Positions 12,196 to 24,900 of a DNA stretch of 64,000 bases are shown in pieces. Every line of letters begins with the position of its first letter. Position 1 is the stretch's first letter. This DNA is from Chlorocebus sabaeus (Eukaryota > Chordata > Mammalia > Primates > Cercopithecidae). The notes below the pieces were generated by a model, which saw only the letters and a program-made list of their open reading frames with translations, did not search any database and was not told the DNA's origin. The stretch is from assembly GCF_047675955.1 (NCBI RefSeq), contig NW_027327442.1, positions 62,001 to 126,000 of the forward strand, read 5' to 3'. Made by a program: the position numbers and the translations under genes.

Positions 12196-14080
12196 GCAGT
12201 TTTGAACGGAAGATATATCCTTTTTCACCATAGCCTTCTATGGGCTTCCAAATGTCACTCTGCCAATTCCACAAGAACAGGCTTAGCGAAAGGCTTCTTG
12301 AAGGGAAAGATGTAACTCTGTGAGGTGAATTAACAGAACACAGAGCAGTTTCTCAGAAAGCTTCTTTGCAGTTTTGAACGGAAGATATATCCTTTTTCAC
12401 CATAGCCCTCAATGGGCTTCCAAATATCACTCTGCCAATTCCACAAGAACAGCCTTAGCGAAAGGCTTCCTGAAGGGAAAGATGTAACTCTGTGAGATGA
12501 ATTAACAGAACACAGAGCAGTTTCTCAGAAAGCTTCTTTCCAGTTTTGAACGGAGGATAATTCCTTTTTCACCATAGCCCTCTATGGGCTTCCAATTATC
12601 CCTTTGCTTATTCCACAAGAACAGCCTTAGGGAAAGGCTTCTTGAAGGGAAAGATGTAACTCTGTGAGGTGAATTAACAGAACACAGAGCAGTTTCTCAG
12701 AAGGCTTCTTTCCAGTTTTGAACGGAAGATAGTTCCTTTTTCACCATAGTCCTCTATGGGCTTCCAAATATCCCTTTGCCAATTCCACGAGAACTGCCTT
12801 AGCGAAAGGCTTCTTGAAGGGAAAGATGTAACTCTGTGACATGAATTAACAGAACACAGAGCAGTTTCTCAGAAAGCTTCTTTGCAATTTAGAACGGAAG
12901 ATATTTAATTTTTCACCATAGCCCTCTATGGGCTTCCAAATATCCCTCTGCCAATTCCACAAGAACAGCCTTAGCGAAAGGCTTCTTGAAGGGAAAGATG
13001 TAACTCTGTGAGATGAATTAAAAGACCACAGAGCAGTTTCTCAGAAAGCTTCTTTCCAGTTTTGAACGGAAGATATTTCCTTTTTCACCGTAGCCCTCTA
13101 TGGGCTTCCAAATATCACTTTGCCAATTCCACAAGAACAGCCTTCGCGAAAGGCTTCTTAAAGGGAAAGATGTAAGTCTGTGAGATGAATTAACAGAACA
13201 CAGATCAGTTTCTTAGAAAGCTTCTTTCTAGTTTTGAACGGAAGATATTTCCTTTTTCACCATAGCCCTCTCTGGGCTTCTACATATCCCTTTGCCAATT
13301 CCACAAGAACAGCCTTAGTTTAAGGCTTCTTGAAGGGAAAGATGTAACTCTGTGAGGTGAATTAACAGAACACAGAGCAGTTTGTCAGAAAGATTCTTTC
13401 CAGTTTTGAACGGAAGATACTTCCTTTTTCACCATAGCCCTCTAAGGGCTTCCAAATGTCCCTTTGCCAATTCCACAAGAACAGCCTTAGCGAAAGGCTT
13501 CTTGAAGGGAAAGATGTAACTCTGTGAGATGAACTAACAGAACACAGAGCAGTTTCTCAGAAAGCTTCTTTCCACTTTTGAACGGAAGATATTTCCTTTT
13601 TCACGAGAGCCCTCTATGGGCTTCCAAATATCCCTTTAACAATTCCATAAGAACAGCCTTAGCGAAAGGCTTCTTGAAGGGAAAGATGTAACTCTGTGAG
13701 GTGAAGTAACAGAACACAGAGCAGTTTCTCAGAAAGATTCTTTCCAGTTTTGAACCGAAGATAATTCCTTTTTCACCATATACCTCTATGGGCTTCCAAA
13801 TATCCCTTTGCCAATTCCACAAGAACAGCCTTAGCGAACGGCTTCTTGAAGTGAAAGATGTAACTCTGTGAGATGAATTAACTGAACACAGAGCAGTTTC
13901 TCAGAAAGCTTCTCTCCAGTTTTTAACGGAAGATACTTCCTTTGTCACCATAGACCTGTAAGGGCTTCCAAATATCCCTTTGCCAATTCCACAAGAACAC
14001 CTTAGCGAAAGGCTTCTTGAAGGGAAAGATGTAACTCTGTGAGATGAATTAACAGAACACAGAGCAGTTTCTCAGAAAGA
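11775..14080 (-). repeat. Duplication beta, copy 1 (partner 15041-17346)
   Basis: About 13.4 monomers match 15041-17346 at a constant offset of 3266 bp (19 monomers less 2). Diagnostic oddities carried by both copies are GATATTTAATTTTTCACC, TTTCTTAGAAAGC, CCTTAGTTTAAGGC, TCACGAGAGCCC and TTTTTAACGGAAG followed by CATAGACCTGTAAGGGC. The copies part where this one reads AAGATTCTTTCC and the other AAGCTTCTTTGC. The first part overlaps duplication alpha, so the shared monomers were already in place. Confidence 0.87.
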
Positions 14081-14114
14081 TTCTTTCCAGTTTTGAACGG
14101 AAGATATTTCCTTT

Positions 14115-15045
14115 TTCACCATAGCCCTCTATGGGCTTCCAAATATCCCTTTGCCAATTTCACAAGAACAGCCTTAGCGAAAGGCTTCTTGAAGGGAAAG
14201 ATGTAACTTTGTGAGATGAACTAACAGAACACAGAGCAGTTTCTCAGAAAGCTACTTTGCAGTTTTGAACGGAACATATTTCCTTTTTCACCATAGCCCT
14301 CTATGGGCTTCCAAATATCCCTCTGCCAATTCCAGAAGAACAGCCTTAGCGAAAGGCTTCTTGAAGGGAAAGATGTAACTCTGTGAGATGTATTAAAAGA
14401 CCACAGAGCAGTTTCTCCGAAAACTTCTTTCCAGTTTTGAACGGAAGATATTTCCTTTTCACCGTAGCCATCTATGGGCTTCCAAATATCACTTTGCCAA
14501 TTCCACAAGAACAGCCTTAGCGAAAGGCTTCTTGAAGGGAAAGATGTAACTCTGTGAGATGAATTAACAGAACACAGAGCAGTTTCTCAGAAAGCTTCTT
14601 TGCAGTTTTGAAAGGAAGATATTTCCTTTTTCACCATAGCCCTCTATGGGCTTCCACATATCCCATTACCAATTCCACAAGAAAAACCTTAGCGAAAGGC
14701 TTCTTGAAGGGAAAGATGTAACTCTGTGAGGTGAATTAACATAACACAGAGCAGTTTCTCAGAAAGCTTCTTTCCAGTTTTGAACGGAAGATACTTCCTT
14801 TTTCACCATAGTCCTCTATGGGCTTCCAAATATCCCTTTGCCAATTCCACGAGAAATGCCTTAGCGAAAGGCTTCTTGAAGGGAAAGATGTAACTCTGTG
14901 ACATGAATTAACAGAACACAGAGCAGTTTCTCAGAAAGCTTCTTTGCAATTTTGAACGGAAGATATTTCCTTTTTCACCATAGCCCTCTTGGGCTTCCAA
15001 ATATCAGTTTGCCAATTCCACAAGAACAGCCTTCGCGAAAGACTT
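14115..15045 (-). repeat. Duplication gamma, copy 1 (partner 19959-20891)
   Basis: About five monomers match 19959-20891, 5844 bp downstream. They replay R1 monomers 6 and 7 (GAACATATTTCC; CACCGTAGCC), then the CCC(A/G)TTACC monomer, a TAGTCCTC monomer with GAGAAATGCC, and the CAGTTTGCC/CCTTCGCGAAAG monomer. This copy has a two-base loss at about 14989 (CCCTCTTGGGC for CCCTCTATGGGC). Its right edge is the join to duplication beta copy 2. Confidence 0.82.
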
Positions 15046-17346
15046 CTTGAAGGGAAAGATGTAACTCTGTGAGATGAATTAACAGAACACAGAGCAGTTT
15101 CTCAGAAAGATTCTTTCCAGTTTTGAACGGAAGATATTTCCTTTTTCACCATAGCCCTCTAGGGGCTTCCACATATCCCTTTGCCAATTCCACAAGAACA
15201 GCCTTAGCGAAAGGCTTCTCGAAGGGAAAGATGTAACTCTGTGAGGTGAATTAACAGAACACAGAGCAGTTTCTCAGAAAGCTTCCTTCCAGTTTTGAAC
15301 CGAAGATAATTCCTTTTTCACCATAGCCCTCCATGGGCTTCCAAATATCGCTTTGCCAATTCCACAAGAACAGCCTTAGCGAAAGGCTTCTTGAAGGGAA
15401 AGATGTAACTCGGTGAGATGAATTAACAGAACACAGAGCAGTTTCTCAGAAAGCTTCTTTGCAGTTTTGAACGGAAGATATATCCTTTTTCACCATAGCC
15501 TTCTATGGGCTTCCAAATGTCACTCTGCCAATTCCACAAGAACAGGCTTAGCGAAAGGCTTCTTGAAGGGAAAGATGTAACTCTGTGAGGTGAATTAACA
15601 GAACACAGAGCAGTTTCTCAGAAAGCTTCTTTGCAGTTTTGAACGGAAGATATATCCTTTTTCACCATAGCCCTCAATGGGCTTCCAAATATCACTCTGC
15701 CAATTCCACAAGAACAGCCGTAGCGAAAGGCTTCCTGAAGGGAAAGATGTAACTCTGTGAGATGAATTAACAGAACACAGAGCAGTTTCTCAGAAAGCTT
15801 CTTTCCAGTTTTGAACGGAGGATAATTCCTTTTTCACCATAGCCCTCTATGGGCTTCCAATTATCCCTTTGCTTATTCCACAAGAACAGCCTTAGGGAAA
15901 GGCTTCTTGAAGGGAAAGATGTAACTCTGTGAGGTGAATTAACAGAACACAGAGCAGTTTCTCAGAAGGCTTCTTTCCAGTTTTGAACGGAAGATACTTC
16001 CTTTTTCACCATAGTCCTCTATGGGCTTCCAAATATCCCTTTGCCAATTCCACGAGAACTGCCTTAGGGAAAAGGCTTCTTGAAGGGAAGGATGTAACTC
16101 TGTGACATGAATTAACAGAACACAGAGCAGTTTCTCAGAAAGCTTCTTTGCAATTTAGAACGGAAGATATTTAATTTTTCACCATAGCCCTCTATGGGCT
16201 TCCAAATATCCCTCTGCCAATTCCACAATAACAGCCTTAGCGAAAGGCTTCTTGAAGGGAAAGATGTAACTCTGTGAGATGAATTAAAAGACCACAGAGC
16301 AGTTTCTCAGAAAGCTTCTTTCCAGTTTTGAACGGAAGATATTTCCTTTTTCACCGTAGCCCTCTATGGGCTTCCAAATATCACTTTGCCAATTCCACAA
16401 GAACAGCCTTCGCGAAAGGCTTCTTAAAGGGAAAGATGTAAGTCTGTGAGATGAATTAACAGAACACAGATCAGTTTCTTAGAAAGCTTCTTTCCAGTTT
16501 TGAACGGAAGATATTTCCTTTTTCACCATAGCCCTCTCTGGGCTTCTACATATCCCTTTGCCAATTCCACAAGAACACCCTTAGTTTAAGGCTTCTTGAA
16601 GGGAAAGATGTAACTCTGTGAGGTGAATTAACAGAACACAGAGCAGTTTGTCAGAAAGATTCTTTCCAGTTTTGAACGGAAGATACTTCCTTTTTCACCA
16701 TAGCCCTCTAAGGGCTTCCAAATGTCCCTTTGCCAATTCCACAAGAACAGCCTTAGCGAAAGGCTTCTTGAAGGGAAAGATGTAACTCTGTGAGATGAAC
16801 TAACAGAACACAGAGCAGTTTCTCAGAAAGCTTCTTTCCACTTTTGAACGGAAGATATTTCCTTTTTCACGAGAGCCCTCTATGGGCTTCCAAATATCCC
16901 TTTAACAATTCCATAAGAACAGCCTTAGCGAAAGGCTTCTTGAAGGGAAAGATGTAACTCTGTGAGGTGAAGTAACAGAACACAGAGCAGTTTCTCAGAA
17001 AGATTCTTTCCAGTTTTGAACCGAAGATAATTCCTTTTTCACCATATACCTCTATGGGCTTCCAAATATCCCTTTGCCAATTCCACAAGAACAGCCTTAG
17101 CGAAAGGCTTCTTGAAGTGAAAGATGTAACTCTGTGAGATGAATTAACTGAACACAGAGCAGTTTCTCAGAAAGCTTCTCTCCAGTTTTTAACGGAAGAT
17201 ACTTCCTTTGTCACCATAGACCTGTAAGGGCTTCCAAATATCCCTTTGCCAATTCCACAAGAACACCTTAGCGAAAGGCTTCTTGAAGGGAAAGATGTAA
17301 CTCTGTGAGATGAATTAACAGAACACAGAGCAGTTTCTCAGAAAGC
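15041..17346 (-). repeat. Duplication beta, copy 2
   Basis: This is the second copy of the 2.3-kb block, 3266 bp after the first. It joins duplication gamma at its left edge within a monomer, around the GCGAAAGACTTC segment, which is in register with both parents. Private changes include CTTAGGGAAAAGG near 16063 (one added base nearby), GGAAGGATG and CACAATAACAG. At its right end it continues into a CACTTTTGAACGG/CTCACAAG monomer instead of copy 1's continuation. Confidence 0.87.
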
Positions 17347-19958
17347 TTCTTTGCACTTTTGAACGGAAGATATTTCCTTTTTCACCATAGCCCTCTATGG
17401 GCTTCCAAATATCACTTTGCAAATCTCACAAGAACAGCCTTAGCGAAAGGCTTCCTGAAGGGAAAGATGTAACTCTGTGAGATGAATTAACAGAACACAG
17501 AGCAGTTTCTCAGAAAGCTTCTTTCCAGTTTTGAACGGAAGATAATTCCTTTTTCACCATAGCCCTCTATGGGCTTCCAATTATCCCTTTGCCAATTCCA
17601 CAAGAACAGCCTTAGCGAAAGACTTCTTGAAGGGAAAGATGTAACTCTGTGAGGTGAATTCACAGAACACAGAGCAGTTTCTCAGAAAGCTTCTTTCCAG
17701 TTTTGAACGGAAGATATTTCCTTTTTCACCATAGCCCTCTATGGGCTTCCACATATCCCTTTGCCAATTCCACAAGAACAGCCTTAGCGAAAGGCTTCTT
17801 CAAGGGAAAGATGGAACTCTGTGAGGTGAATTAACAGAACACAGAGCAGTTTCTCAGAAAGCTTCTTTCCAATTTTGAACGGAAGATACTTCCTTTTTCA
17901 CCAAAGCCCTCTAAGGGCTTCCAAATATCCCTTTGCCATTTTCACAAGAACAGCCTTAGCGAAAGGCTTCTTGAAGGGAAAGATGTAACTCTGTGAGATG
18001 AATTAACAGAACACAGAGCAGTTTGTCAGAAAGCTTCTTTGCAGTTTTGAAGGGAACATATTTCGTTTTTCACCATAGGCCTCTATGGGCTTCCAAATAT
18101 CACTTTGCCAATTCCACAAGAACAGCCTTAGCGAAAGGCTTCCTGAAGGGAAAGATGTAACTCTGTGAGATGAATTAACAGAACAGGGAGCAGTTTCTCA
18201 GAAAGCTTCTTTCCAGTTTTGAACGGAAGATATTTCCTTTTTCACCATAGCCCTCTAAAGGCTTCCAAATATCACTTTGCCAATTCCACAAGATCAGCCT
18301 TCGCGGAAGGCTTCTTGAAGAGAAAGATGTAACTCTGTGAGATAAATTAACAGAACACAGAGCAGTTTCTCAAAAAGCTTCTTTCCAGTTTTGAACGGAA
18401 GATACTTCCTTTTTCACCATAGCCCTCCATGGGCTTCCAAATATCCCTTTGCCAATTCCACAAGAAAAGCCTTAGCGAAAGGCTTCTTGAAGGGAAAGAT
18501 GTAACTCTGTGAGATGAATTAACAGAACACAGAGCAGTTTCTCAGAAAGCTTCTTTGCAGTTTTGAACGTAAAATATTTCCTTTTTCACCATAGCCCTCT
18601 ATGGGCATCTAAATATCACTTTGCCAATTCCACAAGAACAGCCTTTGCAAAAGGCTTCTTGAAGGGAAAGATGTAACTCTGTGAGATGAATTAACAGAAC
18701 ACAGATCAGTTTCTCAGAAAGCTTCTTTCCAGTTTTGAATGGAAGATATTTCCTTTTTCACCATAGCCCTCTATGGGCTTCCAAATATCACTTTGCCAAT
18801 TTCACAAGAACAGCCTTAGCGAAAGGCTTCTTGAAGGGAAAGATGTAACTCTGTGAGATGAAATAACAGAACACCGAGCAGTTTCTCAGAAAGCTTCTTT
18901 CCGGTTTTGAACGGAATATATTTCCTTTTTCACCTTACCCCTCTATGGGCTTCGAAATATCCCTTTGCCAATTCCACAAGAACAGCCTTAGCGAAAGGCT
19001 TCTTGAAGGGAAAGATGTAACTCTGTGGGATGAATTAACAGAACACAGAGAAGTTTCTCAGAAAGCTTCTATCCAGTTTTGAAAGGAAGATATTTCCTTT
19101 TTCACCATAGCCCTCTAAGGGCTTCTACATATCCCTTTGCCAATTCCACAAGAACAGCCTTAGTGAAAGGATTCTTGAAGTGAAAGATGTAACTCTGTTA
19201 GGTGAATTAACAGAACACAGAGCAGTTTGTCAGAAAGCTTCTTTCCAGTTTTGAGCGGAAGATACTTCCTTTTTCACCATAGCCCTCTAGGGGCTTCCAA
19301 ATGTCCCTTTGCCAATTCCACAGGAACAGCCTTAGCGAAAGGCTTCTTGAAGGGAAAGATGTAACTCTGTGAGATGAATGAACAGAACACAGAGCAGTTT
19401 CTCAGAAAGCTTCTTTGCAGTTTTGAACGGACATATGTCCTTTTTCACCATAGCCCTCTATGGGCTTCCAAATATCACTTTGCCAATTCCACAAAAACAG
19501 CCTTCGCGAAAGGCTTCTTGAAGGGAAAGATGTAACTCTGTGAGATGAATTGACAGAACACAGATCAGTTTCTCAGAAAGCTTCTTTCCAGCTTTGAATG
19601 GAAGATATTTCCTTTTTCACCATAGCACTCTATGGGCTTCCAAATATCACTTTGCCAATTTCACAAGAACAGCCTTAGCGAAAGGGTTCTTGAAGGGAAA
19701 GATGTAACTCTGTGAGATGAATTAACAGAACACAGAGCAGTTTCTAAGAAAGCTTCTTTCCAGTTTTGAACGGAGGATAATTCCTTTTTCACCATAGCCC
19801 TCTATGGGCTTCCACATATCCCTTTGCCAATTCCACAAGAACAGCCTTAGCGAAAGGCTTTTCAAGGGAAAGATGTAACTCTGTGAATTGAATTAACAGA
19901 ACACAGAGCGGTTTCTCAGAAAGCTTCTTTCCAGTTTTGATCGGAAGATACTACCTTT
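17347..19958 (-). repeat. Heterogeneous monomers without clear higher-order pattern
   Basis: About 15 monomers in register, more varied than the flanks. Markers include GAAGGGAACATATTTCG, CAGAACAGGGAGC, CCTTCGCGGAAGG, GCATCTAAATATC with CCTTTGCAAAAGG, a CACCTTACCCC monomer, and GGACATATGTCC at about 19430. The CTCTAGGGGC/AATGTCCC and ACATATGTCC pair recurs at about 22005-22190. I see no element other than alphoid repeats here. Confidence 0.7.
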
Positions 19959-20891
19959 TTCACCATAGCCCTCTATGGGCTTCCAAATATCCCTTTGCCA
20001 ATTTCACAAGAACAGCCTTAGCGAAAGGCTTCTTGAAGGGAAAGATGTAACTTTGTGAGATGAACTAACAGAACACAGAGCAGTTTCTCAGAAAGCTACT
20101 TTGCAGTTTTGAACGGAACATATTTCCTTTTTCACCATAGCCCTCTATGGGCTTCCAAATATCCCTCTGCCAATTCCAGAAGAACAGCCTTAGCGAAAGG
20201 CTTCTTGAAGGGAAAGATGTAACTCTGTGAGATGAATTAAAAGACCACAGAGCAGTTTCTCCGAAAACTTCTTTCCAGTTTTGAACGGAAGATATTTCCT
20301 TTTCACCGTAGCCATCTATGGGCTTCCAAATATCACTTTGCCAATTCCACAAGAACAGCCTTAGCGAAAGGCTTCTTGAAGGGAAAGATGTAACTCTGTG
20401 AGATGAATTAACAGAACACAGAGCAGTTTCTCAGAAAGCTTCTTTGCAGTTTTGAAAGGAAGATATTTCCTTTTTCACCATAGCCCTCTATGGGCTTCCA
20501 CATATCCCGTTACCAATTCCACAAGAACAACCTTAGCGAAAGGCTTCTTGAAGGGAAAGATGTAACTCTGTGAGGTGAATTAACATAACACAGAGCAGTT
20601 TCTCAGAAAGCTTCTTTCCAGTTTTGAACGGAAGATACTTCCTTTTTCACCATAGTCCTCTATGGGCTTCCAAATATCCCTTTGCCAATTCCACGAGAAA
20701 TGCCTTAGCGAAAGGCTTCTTGAAGGGAAAGATGTAACTCTGTGACATGAATTAACAGAACACAGAGCAGTTTCTCAGAAAGCTTCTTTGCAATTTTGAA
20801 CGGAAGATATTTCCTTTTTCACCATAGCCCTCTATGGGCTTCCAAATATCAGTTTGCCAATTCCACAAGAACAGCCTTCGCGAAAGGCTTC
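19959..20891 (-). repeat. Duplication gamma, copy 2
   Basis: Matches 14115-15045. It is preceded by the GATACTACC monomer (here GATCGGAAG) that normally precedes R1 monomer 6, so this copy preserves slightly more of the R1 order than copy 1 does. It keeps CCCGTTACC where copy 1 has CCCATTACC. Its last monomer, with TTGCAATTTTGAACGG and CCTTCGCGAAAGG, is also the first of duplication alpha copy 2, so the two histories meet inside that monomer. Confidence 0.82.
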
Positions 20892-21993
20892 TTGAAGGGA
20901 AAGATGTAACTCTGTGAGATGAATTAACAGAACACAGAGCAGTTTCTCAGAAAGCTTCTTTGCAGTTTTAAACGGAAGATATATCCTTTTTCACCATAGC
21001 CCTCTATGGGCTTCCAAATATCACTCTGCCAATTCCACAAGAGCAGCCTTAGCGAAAGGCTTCCTGAAGGGAAAGATGTAACTCTGTGAGATGAATTAAC
21101 AGAACACAGAGCAGTTTCTAAGAAAGCTTCTTTCCAGTTTTGAACGGAGGATAATTCCTTTTTCACCATAGCCCTCTATGGGCTTCCAATTATCCCTTTG
21201 CCTATTCCACAAGAACAGCCTTAGCGAAAGACTTCTTGAAGGGAAAGATGTAACTCTGTGAGATGAATTAACAGAACACAGAGCAGTTTCTCAGAAAGCT
21301 TCTTTGCAGTTTTGAATGGAAGATATTTCCTTTTTCAGCATAGCCCTCTATGGGCTTCCAAATATCACTTTGCCAATTCCACTTGAACAGCCTTAGCGAA
21401 AGGCTTCCTGAAGGGAAAGATGTAACTCTGTGAGATGAACTAACAGAACACAGAGCAGTTTCTCGGAAAGCTTCTTTCCAGTTTTGAACGGAAGATAATT
21501 CCTTTTTCACCATAGCCCTCTATGGGCTTCCAATTATCCCTTTGTCAATTCCACAAGAACAGCCTTAGCGAAAGACTTCTTGAAGGGAAAGATGTAACTC
21601 TGTGAGATGAATTAACAGAACACAGAGCAGTTTCTCAGAAAGATTGTTTCCAGTTTTGAACGGAAGATATTTCCTTTTTCACCATAGCCCTCTATGGGCT
21701 TCCACATATCCCTTTGCCAATTCCACAAGAACAGCCTTAGCGAAAGGCTTCTCGAAGGGAAAGATGTAACTCTGTGAGGTGAATTAACAGAACACAGAGC
21801 AGTTTCTCAGAAAGCTTCCTTCCAGTTTTGAACCGAAGATAATTCCTGTTTCACCATAGCCCTCCATGGGCTTCCAAATATCGCTTTGCCAATTCCACAA
21901 GAACAGCCTTAGCGAAAGGCTTCTTGAAGGGAAAGATGTAACTCGGTGAGATGAATTAACAGAACACAGAGCAGTTTCTCAGAAAGCTTCTTT
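20753..21993 (-). repeat. Duplication alpha, copy 2
   Basis: Matches 10955-12195 at offset 9798 bp. Together with the overlapping gamma copy it makes 19.96-21.99 kb a composite of two segments whose other copies lie 5.8 and 9.8 kb to the left. Private changes include AAGATTGTTTCC at about 21643 and AATTCCTGTTTCACC near 21845. It ends at the change to TTTCCAG followed by GGAATATACTTCC. Confidence 0.85.
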
Positions 21994-24900
21994 CCAGTTT
22001 TGAACGGAATATACTTCCTTTTTCACCATAGCCCTCTAGGGGCTTCCAAATGTCCCTTTGCCAATTCCACAAGAACAGCCTTAGCGAAAGGCTTCTTGAA
22101 GGGAATGATGTAACTCTGTGAGATGAATGAACAGAACACAGAGCAGTTTCTCAGAAAGCTTCTTTGCAGTTTTGAACTTACATATGTCCTTTTTCACCAT
22201 AGCCCTCTATGGGCTTCCAAATATCACTTTGCCTATTCCAAAACAACAGCCTTAGCGAAAGGTTTCCTGAAGGGAAAGATGTAACTCTGTGAGATGAATT
22301 AACAGAACACAGAGCAGTTTCTCAGAAAGCTTCCTTCCACTTTTGAACGGAAGATATTTCCTTTTTCACCATAGCCCTCTATGGGCTTCTACATATCCCT
22401 TTTCCAATTCCACAGGAACAGCCTTAGCGAAAGGCTTCTTGAAGGGAAAGATGTAACTCTGTGAGATGAATTAACAGAACACAGAGCAGTTTCTGAGAAA
22501 GCTTCTTTGCAGTTTTGAACGGAAGATATTTCCTTTTTCACCATAGCCCTCTACGGGCTTCCACATATCCCTTTGCCAATTCCGCAAGAACAGCCTTAGC
22601 GAAAGGCTTCTTGAAGGGAAAGATGTAACTCTGTGAGGTGAATTAACAGAACACAGAGTAGTTTCTCAGAAAGCTTCTTTACAGTTCTGAACGGAAGATA
22701 CTTCCTTTTGCACCATAGCCCTCTACGGGCTTCCAAATATCCCTTTGCCAATTCCACAAGAACAGCCTTAGCGAAAGGCTTCTTGAAGGGAAAGATGTAA
22801 CTCTGTGAAATGAATTAACGGAACACAGAGCAGTTTCTCAGAAAGCTTCTTTGCAGTTTTGAACGGAAGATATTTCCTTTTTCACCATAGCCCTGTATGG
22901 GCTTCGAAATATCACTTTGCCAATTTCACAAGAACAGCCTTAGCCAAAGGATTCCTGAAGGGAAAGATGTAACTCTGTGAGATGAATTAACAGAACACAG
23001 AGCAGTTTCTCAGAAAGCTTCTTTCCAGTTTTGAACGGAAGACATTTCCTTTTTAACCTTAGCCCTCTCTGGGCTTCCAAATATCACTTTGCCAATTACA
23101 CAAGAACAGACTTCGCGGAAGGCTTCTTAAAGGGAAAGATGTAACTCTATGAGATGAATTAACAGAACACAGAGCAGTTTCTCAGAAAGCTTCTTTCCAG
23201 TTTTGAACGGAAGATATATCCTTTTTCACCATATTTCTCTATGGGCTTTCACATATCCCTTTGCCAATTCCACAAGAGCAACCTTAGCGAAAGGCTTCTT
23301 GAAGGGAAAGATGTAACTCTGTGAGATGAATTAACAGAACACAGATCAGTTTCTCAGAAAGCTTCTTTCCAGTTATGAATGGTAGATATTTCCTTTTTCA
23401 GCATAGCCCTCTAAGGGCTTCCAAATATCACTTTGCCAATTTCACAAGAACAGCCTTAGCGAAAGTCTTCTTGAAGGGAAAGATGTAACTCTGTGAGATG
23501 AATTAACAGAACACATAGCAGTTTCTCAGAAAGCTTCTTTCCAGTTTTGAACCGAAGATAATTCCTTTTTCACCATAGCCCTCTATGGGCTTCCAAATAT
23601 CCCTTTGCCAATTCCACAAGAAGAGCCTTAGCGAAAGGCTTCTTGAAGGGAAAGATGTAACTCTGTGAGATGAATTAACAGAACACAGAGCAGTTTGTCA
23701 GAAAGCTTCTTTCCAGTTTTGAACGGAAGATATTTCCTTTTTCACCATAGCCCTCTATGGGCTTCCACATATCCCTTAAACAATTCCACAAGAACAGCCT
23801 TAGCGAAAGGCTTCTTGAAGGGAAAGATGTAACCCTGTGAGGTCAATTAACAGAACACAGAGCAGTTTCTCAGAAAGCTTCTTTCCAGTTTTGAACGGAA
23901 GATACTTCCTTTTTCACCATAGCCCTCTAAGGGCTTCCAAATATCCCATTGCCAATTCCACAAGAACAGCCTTAGCGAAAGGCTTCCTGAAGGGAAAGAT
24001 GTAACTCTCTGAGATAAATTAACAGAACACAGAGCTGTTTCTCAGAAAGCTTCTTTCCAGTTTTGAACGGAAGATATTTCCTTTTTCACCATAGCCCTCT
24101 AAAGGCTTCCAAATATCACTTTGCCAATTCCACAAGAACAGCCTTCGCGGAAGGTTTCTTGAAGGGAAACATGTAACTCTGTAAGATGAATTAACAGAAC
24201 ACAGAGCAGTTTCTCAGAAAGCTTCTTTGCCGTTTTGAACGGAAGATATTTCTTTTTTCACCATAGCCCTCTATGGGCTTCCAAATATCACTTTGCCAAT
24301 TCCACAAGAACAGCCTTAGCGAAAGGCTTCTTGAAGGGAAAGATGTAACTCTGTGAGATGAATTAACAGAACACAGAGCAGTTTCTCAGAAAGCTTTTTT
24401 CCAGTTTTGAACGGAAGATATTTCCTTTTTCACCTTAGCCCTCTATGGGCTTCCAAATATCCCTTTGCCAATTCCACAAGAACAGCCTTAGCGAAAGGCT
24501 TCTTGAAGGGAATGATGTAACTCTGTGAGGTGAATTAACAGAACACAGAGCAGTTTCTCAGAAAGCTTCTTTCCACTTTTGAACGGAAGATATTTCCTTT
24601 TTCACCATAGCCCTGTATGGGCTTCCAAATATCACTTTGCCAATTCCACAGGAACAGCCTTCGCGGAAGGCTTCTTCAGTTTCTCAGAAAGCTTCTTTCC
24701 AGTTATGAATGGTAGATATTTCCTTTTTCACCATAGCCCTCTAAGGGCTTCCAAATATCACTTTGCCAATTTCACAAGAACAGCCTTAGCGAAAGGCTTC
24801 TTGAAGGGAAAGATGTAACTCTGTGAGATGAATTAACAGAACAGAGAGCAGTTTGTCAGAAAGCTTCTTTCCACATTTGAAGGGAAGATATTTCCTTTTT

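Noticed and set aside
24579..24818. Plus-strand reading frame of 79 codons
   Set aside because: It exists only because the 46-bp deletion joins two monomers in a new frame; it is the sole such case and has no coding signs.
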